Part shown: positions 33,241 through 38,854 of the stretch, in pieces | Layout of the letters: every line of letters begins with the position of its first letter | Numbering within the stretch: the stretch's first letter is position 1 | Origin: RGIG3009 sp045630765 | GTDB lineage: Bacteria > Bacillota > Clostridia > Oscillospirales > Acutalibacteraceae | Direction of reading: 5' to 3' | NCBI GenBank assembly: GCA_045630765.1 | Contig: JAZQTM010000074.1 | Span: forward strand, 1 to 38,854 | DNA: 38,854 bases | Made by a program: the position numbers and the translations under genes | Notes under the pieces: generated by a model | Seen by the model: the letters and a program-made list of their open reading frames with translations, nothing else | Databases searched by the model: none | What the model was told of the DNA's origin: nothing

Positions 33241-33490
33241 GCATAGACGGAGAAAGTACGCAGATTTCCCGATACAGCAGAGAGGGTCGTCACGGGCTGA
33301 AAGCGACCTGCATCGGCATCTGAAGAAGTTCACTCCCGAGCGGCGGCGCTGATTCCCTGTGACGGGCGGTAGGTGTCGACGGGTTACCTCGTTATCGGTC
33401 ATGAGTGTCCGCTTTTATTAAAGGCGGAAATATGGGTGGTACCGCGGAGATTTTCTTCGTCCCTAAATTTAGGGACGGAGTTTTTTTATT
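33241..33490 (+). promoter_or_regulatory. T-box riboswitch, phenylalanine specifier
   Basis: Leader of about 260 bases before pheS. AGAGAGGG in stem I, specifier region with TTC (33329-33331, Phe) followed by ACTCCCGAGC, the conserved T-box GGGTGGTACCGCGG (33434-33447), and a terminator CGTCCCTAAA/TTTAGGGACG (33458-33477) with a T-run. Uncharged tRNA-Phe should favour the antiterminator and switch on pheST. Confidence 0.95.
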
Positions 33491-33504
33491 TTAGGAGGTT
33501 TCGT

Positions 33505-34524
33505 ATGAACGAAAAATTAGAAGCCTTGCGCGAAAAAGCGCTCGGCGAACTGGCAACGTTGGAAACGCCGAAGGAGCTCGAGGAGTTCCGTGTGCGATTG
33601 CTGGGAAAGAAAGGTGAAGTAACCGAACTGCTTCGCGGTATGGGTGCTCTTCCCGCTGAAGAACGTCCGAAAATGGGACAGCTTATCAATCAGCTTCGCG
33701 GCGAATTGGAAGCAGCGCTTTCAGAACGTGAACAAAACATCATCGGCTTACTGAAAGAAAAACGTTTGAAAGAGGAAACGTTGGACGTAACCCTGCCGGG
33801 TACCAAAGCCAAAGAAGGCGGCCTGCACCCGCTCAACATCGTCCTCAATGACCTCATCGATATTTTCCAGTCGATGGGCTTTGACGTAGTGGACGGTCCG
33901 GAAGTAGAAACGGAGCACTATTGCTTTGAAGCCTTGAACGTACCGAAAGATCACCCCGCGCGTGATATGCAGGATACGTTCTATTTGGCTGAAAACCTGT
34001 TGTTGCGTACGCAGACCTCTGCCGCACAAGCACGCACTATGGAACAACGCAAACCGCCGATTCGCATCATCTGCCCCGGTCGTGTGTTCCGTGCCGACGA
34101 AGTGGATGCCACCCACTCTCCCGTCTTCCATCAGGTAGAGGGTTTGGTCGTAGATAAAGGGATCACGCTGTGTGATTTAAAAGGTGTTCTTGAGCAGTTT
34201 GCTCACGAGATCTACGGACCGGAAACGGAAGTGAAATTCCGTCCCTCCTTCTTCCCCTTTACCGAGCCGAGTGTTGAGGTCGACGTCACTTGCTCCGAAT
34301 GCGGCGGTAAGGGTTGCCGCGTGTGCAAAGGCACCGGTTGGATTGAAATTCTCGGTGCCGGTATGGTTCACCCGCGCGTTCTCGCCGGTTGTGGCATTGA
34401 TCCCGAAGAGTATACCGGCTTTGCGTTCGGTATCGGTCTGGACCGCCTGACCACTACACGCTACAAAATCAGCGATATTCGTCTGTTGTTCGAAAACGAC
34501 CAACGGTTTTTAGAGCAGTTTTAA
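33505..34524 (+). CDS. pheS: Phenylalanyl-tRNA synthetase, alpha subunit
   Basis: 339 residues, normal length. N-terminal coiled coil (about 1-85), then GLHPLNIVLNDLIDIFQSMGF, motif 2 region RIICPGRVFRADEVDATHSPVFHQVEGLVVD, FFPFTEPSVEVDVTC with a Cys cluster (CSECGGKGCRVCKGTGW), and motif 3 GIGLDRLTTTRYKI. Forms the alpha2-beta2 enzyme with PheT. AGGAGG lies 8 bases before ATG 33505. Expression is controlled by the T-box directly upstream. Confidence 0.98.
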   Translation: MNEKLEALREKALGELATLETPKELEEFRVRLLGKKGEVTELLRGMGALPAEERPKMGQLINQLRGELEAALSEREQNIIGLLKEKRLKEETLDVTLPGTKAKEGGLHPLNIVLNDLIDIFQSMGFDVVDGPEVETEHYCFEALNVPKDHPARDMQDTFYLAENLLLRTQTSAAQARTMEQRKPPIRIICPGRVFRADEVDATHSPVFHQVEGLVVDKGITLCDLKGVLEQFAHEIYGPETEVKFRPSFFPFTEPSVEVDVTCSECGGKGCRVCKGTGWIEILGAGMVHPRVLAGCGIDPEEYTGFAFGIGLDRLTTTRYKISDIRLLFENDQRFLEQF

Positions 34525-34539
34525 GGAGGGAATCGATTT

Positions 34540-36933
34540 ATGAAAATTTCATTGAATTGGCTGAAACGCTACGCCGATATTTCGGTTCCCGTTGAGGAAC
34601 TGTGTGACAAAATGATCCTTAGCGGCTTTGAGGTTGAAAGCATTGAGGATCTGTCCGCAACCATGTCCAACGTGGTAGCGGCACGCATTTTAAAATTAGA
34701 GAAACATCCCGATGCAGACAAACTGCAGATCTGCCAAATGGATGTTGGCGGTGCCGAACCGATCCAGATCATCACGGGCGCACAAAACGTCTTTGAAGGT
34801 GCGCTGGTACCGGCAGCCTTGCACGATTCGCATTTACCGAACGGTATGCACATCAAACGCGGGAAACTGCGTGGTTTGCCGTCCGACGGTATGCTCTGCT
34901 CCGGTGAAGAACTCTGCTTAAAAGAAGCCGATTATCCGGGCGCCGAGGTCTATGGCATTTTGATCCTTAACGAGGACGTTCCCGCCGGCACCGATATGCG
35001 CGATATTCTGCACCTTAACGACGTTGTCATTGATTTTAAGATCACCGCAAACCGTCCCGACTGCCAAAGTGTTCTCGGTGTCGCGCGTGAGATTGCGGTG
35101 GCACTCAAGCAAGAATTTCGCGCCCCTCAGCCGACCTACACCACGGTCGGCGGCGATATCAACGACTACATTGATATCACGGTCAAAGATTTCGATCTCT
35201 GCCCGCGCTATATGGGACGTATCGTGCGTAATCTGCGCATCAAATCCTCTCCCGATTGGATGAAGGATTGCCTGAGGGCGGCAGGTATGCGCCCCATCAA
35301 TAACATTGTCGATATCACCAACTTCGTTATGTTGGAAACCGGTCAACCGATGCACGCGTTTGATCTGCGCGACATTCGCGGTAACCAAATCATTGTGCGT
35401 TGCGCCAACGAGGGCGAATCCATCACCACGCTGGACGGTAAAGATCACGAGTTGACCGCCGATATGCTTGTTATCGCCGACGGCGAAGCCCCGTCCTGCG
35501 TTGCCGGTATTATGGGTGGTTTGAACAGCGAGATCAAGGAAGATACCACCGATCTGTTGTTTGAATGTGCCAAATTCCGCCGCGACAGCGTTCGCCGCAC
35601 CGCACGCACCTTAGGTATGCGCACCGAATCCTCCGCCCGCTTTGAAAAAGGCGTGGACATTATCGGTGTTCAATATGCGATGGATCGCGCATTGCAGCTC
35701 ATCCAAGAGTTGGATGCCGGCGATATTGTTGACGGCGTGCTTGACCGTCACGAGGAATTGCCCGCTCCCCGTATGTTGAAGGTCACTACCGAAAGCATCA
35801 ACGCTTTGCTTGGTGTAGACGTACCCGAAAGTGCGATGGTGGATATCCTCAACCGTTTGGAGATCGCTACCACGTTGGAGAACGGTGTTCTCACTTGTGC
35901 CGTGCCTTCGTTCCGTGATGACATCGAAGGGCGCGCCGATCTTGCCGAGGAAGTTATGCGCGTATACGGATACGATCACATCGTATCCACTCCTATGACG
36001 GGCTCCATCGTTCGCGGCAAGATTCTGCCGGAGCGTCGCAACGTAAATCTCATCAAAGAGTTACTGATTGCGCAGAGTATGCAGGAGATCTCTACTTATT
36101 CGTTTATCAGCGGCAAAGCGCTTGACACGCTTTCGCTCGACGAGAGTGATCCCCGCCGTCAGGTTGTGACATTGCTCAATCCTTTGGGCGAAGAATACTC
36201 CGTTATGCGCTCACAGTTGATTACCAGTATGCTGACAGTGCTCTCCACTAACTACAACCGCAAAAATGCGGCTGTGCGTTTCTTTGAAGTCAGCAAACTG
36301 TTCCGTCCCCTCTCGTTGCCGCTGACCGAGCAACCGAAAGAGATCCCCGCTCTGTCGCTCGGCTTATACGGTAAAGAGGAAGATTTCTTCACGCTCAAAG
36401 GCATTGTGGAAACCTTGCTTTCGAATTTCGGTGTAGATGCTGAATATGCACGCAGCAGCGAGCCGTATCTGCATCCCGGTCGTCAAGCTGCCGTTACCGT
36501 AAACGACACCATTATCGGTACGTTCGGTGAAGTTCACCCCGATACCGCCGCAGCCTACGATCTGGACACCCGTGTCTACGTTGCCGAGCTGCAGTTGCAG
36601 CCCTTGTTTGAAGCGATTGAAAAGGTTCGTGTGCTCTACAAACCGCTTCCCCGCTTCCCCGCCGTTGAACGCGATTTGGCACTCTTGTGCGACGAGGAAT
36701 TACCGGTGGCTGAAATTCAAAAGACCATCACCAAAGCCGGCGGCAAGTTGTTGGAAAACGTGACCTTGTTCGATGTCTATCAAGGCGCACAGATCGCGGC
36801 AGGAAAGAAAAGTGTCGCATTCAGCTTGTACTTCCGTTCTGCAGAAGGTACTCTTTCCGATACGGATATTGACCCCGTATTGAAGAAGATCTTTGCCAGA
36901 TTAGAGGAAAAAGGTTGCACACTTCGGTCATAA
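34540..36933 (+). CDS. pheT: Phenylalanyl-tRNA synthetase, beta subunit
   Basis: 797 residues. MKISLNWLKRYADISVPVEE, a tRNA-binding (OB) domain (about 40-150, ILKLEKHPDADKLQICQMDVG), B3/4 editing region (about 210-390), B5 domain (about 400-475), catalytic-like core, and C-terminal FDX-ACB domain (about 705-797, YKPLPRFPAVERDLALL). Completes the heterotetramer with PheS, 15 bases upstream. The stop is only four bases from the -35 box of the next promoter, and no terminator is seen in between. Confidence 0.98.
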   Translation: MKISLNWLKRYADISVPVEELCDKMILSGFEVESIEDLSATMSNVVAARILKLEKHPDADKLQICQMDVGGAEPIQIITGAQNVFEGALVPAALHDSHLPNGMHIKRGKLRGLPSDGMLCSGEELCLKEADYPGAEVYGILILNEDVPAGTDMRDILHLNDVVIDFKITANRPDCQSVLGVAREIAVALKQEFRAPQPTYTTVGGDINDYIDITVKDFDLCPRYMGRIVRNLRIKSSPDWMKDCLRAAGMRPINNIVDITNFVMLETGQPMHAFDLRDIRGNQIIVRCANEGESITTLDGKDHELTADMLVIADGEAPSCVAGIMGGLNSEIKEDTTDLLFECAKFRRDSVRRTARTLGMRTESSARFEKGVDIIGVQYAMDRALQLIQELDAGDIVDGVLDRHEELPAPRMLKVTTESINALLGVDVPESAMVDILNRLEIATTLENGVLTCAVPSFRDDIEGRADLAEEVMRVYGYDHIVSTPMTGSIVRGKILPERRNVNLIKELLIAQSMQEISTYSFISGKALDTLSLDESDPRRQVVTLLNPLGEEYSVMRSQLITSMLTVLSTNYNRKNAAVRFFEVSKLFRPLSLPLTEQPKEIPALSLGLYGKEEDFFTLKGIVETLLSNFGVDAEYARSSEPYLHPGRQAAVTVNDTIIGTFGEVHPDTAAAYDLDTRVYVAELQLQPLFEAIEKVRVLYKPLPRFPAVERDLALLCDEELPVAEIQKTITKAGGKLLENVTLFDVYQGAQIAAGKKSVAFSLYFRSAEGTLSDTDIDPVLKKIFARLEEKGCTLRS

Positions 36934-36936
36934 CAC

Positions 36937-36965
36937 TTGCATTTTCACAAACAATAGCGTATACT
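36937..36965 (+). promoter_or_regulatory. Promoter of ireB
   Basis: -35 TTGCAT (36937-36942), 17-base spacer, -10 TATACT (36960-36965). The -35 and spacer start share a long block with the promoter at 1625-1653. Confidence 0.72.
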
Positions 36966-36997
36966 GATAGTTAGTTAGTACGATGGGAGGAATCCGA

Positions 36998-37243
36998 ATG
37001 TTAGATAAAACCATGACTTTCTCGGTAAACGAGGATAAAGATCAGCAAATGAAGCAGGTACTTACTGCCGTATATGACTCTCTGCGCGAGAAAGGATACA
37101 ATCCTATCAATCAGATCGTTGGATACATTTTGTCCGAAGATCCGACCTATATCACCACACACAACAATGCTCGCAGTCTGATCCGTAAGGTCGATCGCGA
37201 TGAGTTGTTGCGTGCAATGGTACGCTCTTATCTAAACAACTAA
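36998..37243 (+). CDS. IreB family regulatory phosphoprotein (UPF0297)
   Basis: 81 residues, the usual size. TMTFSVNEDKDQQMKQVL, then LREKGYNPINQIVGYILSEDPTYITTHNNAR, then DELLRAMVRSYL, all typical of IreB/YrzL. In enterococci IreB is phosphorylated by the kinase IreK at threonines near its start and controls cell-wall stress resistance. ATG 36998 has GGGAGG (36985-36990). In many Firmicutes ruvX and a DUF1292 gene follow; here another small gene takes that place. Confidence 0.93.
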   Translation: MLDKTMTFSVNEDKDQQMKQVLTAVYDSLREKGYNPINQIVGYILSEDPTYITTHNNARSLIRKVDRDELLRAMVRSYLNN

Positions 37244-37260
37244 GAAACGAGGATTTCATA

Positions 37261-37554
37261 ATGGCAGATAAGCAAGAAAAGCTCCTGACATATAAGGGCA
37301 AACCGCTCGTTCGCAGTGGTAACGTCCTGTATTACGGAGATATGGCAGAAAAGTGCGTAGTGATACTGCAGGTCCTCTCCAACAAAACTGTCGGCGATAT
37401 GACGGTAGCGGATAAGATCCAGGTTCAGCTTATGTTGACCGACCCGGAAGTCCGTTTAAAGGATCGTATCTTAAAGAAAAGCGAAAAGAACGGTCTGTAC
37501 AACGCCATGGATATCGGCAGTATTTGGTTGGAACGCGCACTCGCAGAAAATTAA
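37261..37554 (+). CDS. Small conserved-looking protein of unknown function
   Basis: 97 residues, soluble, highly charged: KLLTYKGKPLVRSGNVLYYG, MAEKCVVILQVLSNK, DKIQVQLMLTDPEVRLKDRI, and a helical end with SEKNGLYNAMDIGSIWLERAL. I do not recognise a named family. ATG 37261 follows AACGAGG, 17 bases after ireB, so both are probably cotranscribed. Ends at a terminator shared with rqcH. A link with IreB signalling is only suggested by position. Confidence 0.7.
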   Translation: MADKQEKLLTYKGKPLVRSGNVLYYGDMAEKCVVILQVLSNKTVGDMTVADKIQVQLMLTDPEVRLKDRILKKSEKNGLYNAMDIGSIWLERALAEN

Positions 37555-37562
37555 AAGTAAAA

Positions 37563-37592
37563 GAGCACCGACAAAAGTCGGCGCTCTTTTTT
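37563..37592. terminator. Bidirectional terminator between the ireB operon and rqcH
   Basis: GAGC-A-CCGAC (37563-37572) / GTCGG-C-GCTC (37577-37586), one internal mismatch, followed by six T residues. Confidence 0.78.
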
Positions 37593-38854
37593 ATTGCTTT
37601 TTAAGGCGGGCAGCAAGAAGTTTATCGGGGGTGACGTACACCGTACGATTGGTTTCGTAGATAACCATTCCCGGTTTCGACCCCGCCGGTTTTTTCACGT
37701 TCTTGATCTGTGTGTAATCCACAGGCACTTGTGCCGAGTCAGCGGCTTTAGAATGTGTCGCTGCAAGAATTGCCGCTTGCATCAACGTTTCATCAGGCGG
37801 GGTAACTCCATCGGTTAACACCACCGTATGTGAGCCGGCAATGTTTTTGGTGTGGAACCACCAGTCGCTTCCCTTCGCCGTGCGAGTCGTCAATTTATCA
37901 TTCTGCACGTTGTTGCGACCAACCAAAATGGTAAAGCCATCATCCGACACAAACTCGAGCGGTTTTGTAGGCGGTGGCAGTTTTTGCTTCCCGCCCTGTT
38001 TACGCAAATATCCGGTACTGATAAGTTCCTCGCGCAACTCCTCCAATTCACGCACCGTTGTAGCGCGAGAAAGTGCATCAAACACAGAATCCAAATACAA
38101 CAAATCCTGCTCACCGATTTGAATCTGCTGTCCCAAGATCTCCTCGGCTGTCTTAGCTTTGCGATATTCCTTATAGTATTTCTGCGCATTTTGTGTCGCA
38201 GAAAGTGACGGATCCAGCGGGACACTGACAGTGGGACAAGCTTCGTCATAATAATTCACCAGTTCCGCTTTGTCCGCGCCTTTGGCAATTGCGTGAAGAT
38301 TGGCATTGATCAGATCAGCATACAAACGCTTTTCATCACGCTTGCCGGAATCGGCAAGTTCCATGCGCTGATTATTCAGTTTGCGGGAAATGCGATCCAC
38401 CGTCGTATTTAGCACGCGCCAAATATCCTGTGAACGCTGACGCATCCGTTCCGCCGCATCCTTTTCGGCGTAGAAATCATCCAACAAGCGGGAGAAGCCG
38501 TCCACTTCCCGTCCGACTGCTGACAAACCATACTGCGTAATAGGCAAAAAACTGAAATCGAGCGGTGTACGGTCTGTGCGGTACAAAATGTACGGCGTAC
38601 GCTTTTCGGTAGAAAGCAACGCTTGTTGAATACGGTATAACGCGCGCTCTAAGCGGTGTTCTTGCGCCTCGGCAAGCACACCGTCGTCATCTTCCCCGCG
38701 TAACGTTTGCGCGGCAATTTCGCGGCATACAAGGGGCGAAAGCCCTTGCGTACAGGAACGAATCGCGCGGTCGAGCGGCGCGCCGCCTTCTTTGATACGG
38801 GCTGAAACCTCTTCGACCGTGTTGTTCAGTAAATCAACACGTACGGAGTCCACG
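37591..38854 (-). CDS. rqcH: RqcH/NFACT family ribosome quality-control protein, 5' part beyond the right edge
   Basis: At least 420 residues of the C-terminal part are visible; the reading frame is still open at the window end, so the true start is outside. The visible part holds the end of NFACT-N, a long coiled coil (about 150-290) and the NFACT-R (DUF814) domain with FTILVGRNNVQNDKLTTRTA and DWWFHTKNIAGSHTVVL. These bind stalled 50S-peptidyl-tRNA complexes and support C-terminal alanine tailing. Older annotations call it fibronectin-binding protein A. Ends at the terminator shared with the ireB unit. Confidence 0.92.
   Translation of the reverse strand, partial: VDSVRVDLLNNTVEEVSARIKEGGAPLDRAIRSCTQGLSPLVCREIAAQTLRGEDDDGVLAEAQEHRLERALYRIQQALLSTEKRTPYILYRTDRTPLDFSFLPITQYGLSAVGREVDGFSRLLDDFYAEKDAAERMRQRSQDIWRVLNTTVDRISRKLNNQRMELADSGKRDEKRLYADLINANLHAIAKGADKAELVNYYDEACPTVSVPLDPSLSATQNAQKYYKEYRKAKTAEEILGQQIQIGEQDLLYLDSVFDALSRATTVRELEELREELISTGYLRKQGGKQKLPPPTKPLEFVSDDGFTILVGRNNVQNDKLTTRTAKGSDWWFHTKNIAGSHTVVLTDGVTPPDETLMQAAILAATHSKAADSAQVPVDYTQIKNVKKPAGSKPGMVIYETNRTVYVTPDKLLAARLKKQ

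Noticed and set aside
33373..33504. N-terminal extension of pheS by 44 codons
   Set aside because: Would lie inside the T-box and its terminator; AGGAGG and normal pheS length support ATG 33505.
1..38854. CRISPR arrays, insertion sequences, prophage, restriction or defence genes
   Set aside because: No regular repeats, transposase, integrase or phage motifs were seen in any frame.

Overview
The window looks like a chromosomal segment of a low-to-mid GC, Gram-positive member of the Clostridia, most likely an uncultured Oscillospirales/Ruminococcaceae-type gut bacterium. The evidence is strong GGAGG ribosome sites, sigma-A promoters (TTGACA/TATAAT) and U-tailed hairpin terminators. It also has a T-box before pheST, a split two-subunit transketolase, an IreB homologue, DegV and LytR-CpsA-Psr proteins, a BMP-type nucleoside ABC transporter and several lipoproteins. 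No transposase, phage gene, CRISPR array or tRNA gene was seen, so this is mainly core genome with short operons on both strands.

Layout. 1-171: a strong minus-strand promoter and what looks like an rRNA operon leader running off the left edge. 172-2584: a polysaccharide flippase (-) and an EamA-type transporter (+) fired from back-to-back promoters. 2710-5055: a polar amino-acid ABC transporter operon (lipoprotein, permease, ATPase). 5118-6940: tsaE-tsaB-upp (-). 7067-8170: a SEDS (RodA/FtsW) protein whose end overlaps that of polA (8167-10686, -), preceded by fba (-). 11834-13097: a duplicated Cys/His protein of DUF6062 type, a 300-base AT-rich gap with DnaA-box-like repeats, and a small membrane protein. 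13142-15373: degV and a transglutaminase-like lipoprotein (-). 15464-22587 (-): glyS, then xpt plus a BMP-type nucleoside ABC transporter, a purine salvage unit. 22757-25708: split transketolase and an LCP-family cell-wall ligase (+). 25757-26650: a lipid kinase (-). 26807-28797: an uncharacterised three-gene surface-protein operon (+). 28851-33138 (-): minD, a methylglyoxal-synthase-like gene, hisS, aspS. 33200-36933: T-box, pheS, pheT (+). 36998-37554: ireB and a small unknown gene (+). 37591-38854: the C-terminal part of RqcH/NFACT (-), cut by the right edge.

How they work together: translation (pheST, glyS, hisS, aspS, tsaB/tsaE, rqcH), central carbon metabolism (fba, transketolase), nucleobase salvage (upp, xpt, nucleoside ABC importer) and envelope growth (SEDS, LCP, flippase, lipid kinase, IreB).

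The observations most worth a second look are: a methylglyoxal-synthase homologue in which the positions of three catalytic residues are replaced; the near-perfect tandem C-x2-C...C-x2-H duplication in the DUF6062-like protein; the surface-protein operon of unknown function; a dyad sitting exactly in the spacer of the putative rRNA promoter; a near-identical 24-base promoter block shared by two distant genes; and a run of three DnaA-box-like sequences away from any dnaA gene. No large novel system is evident.
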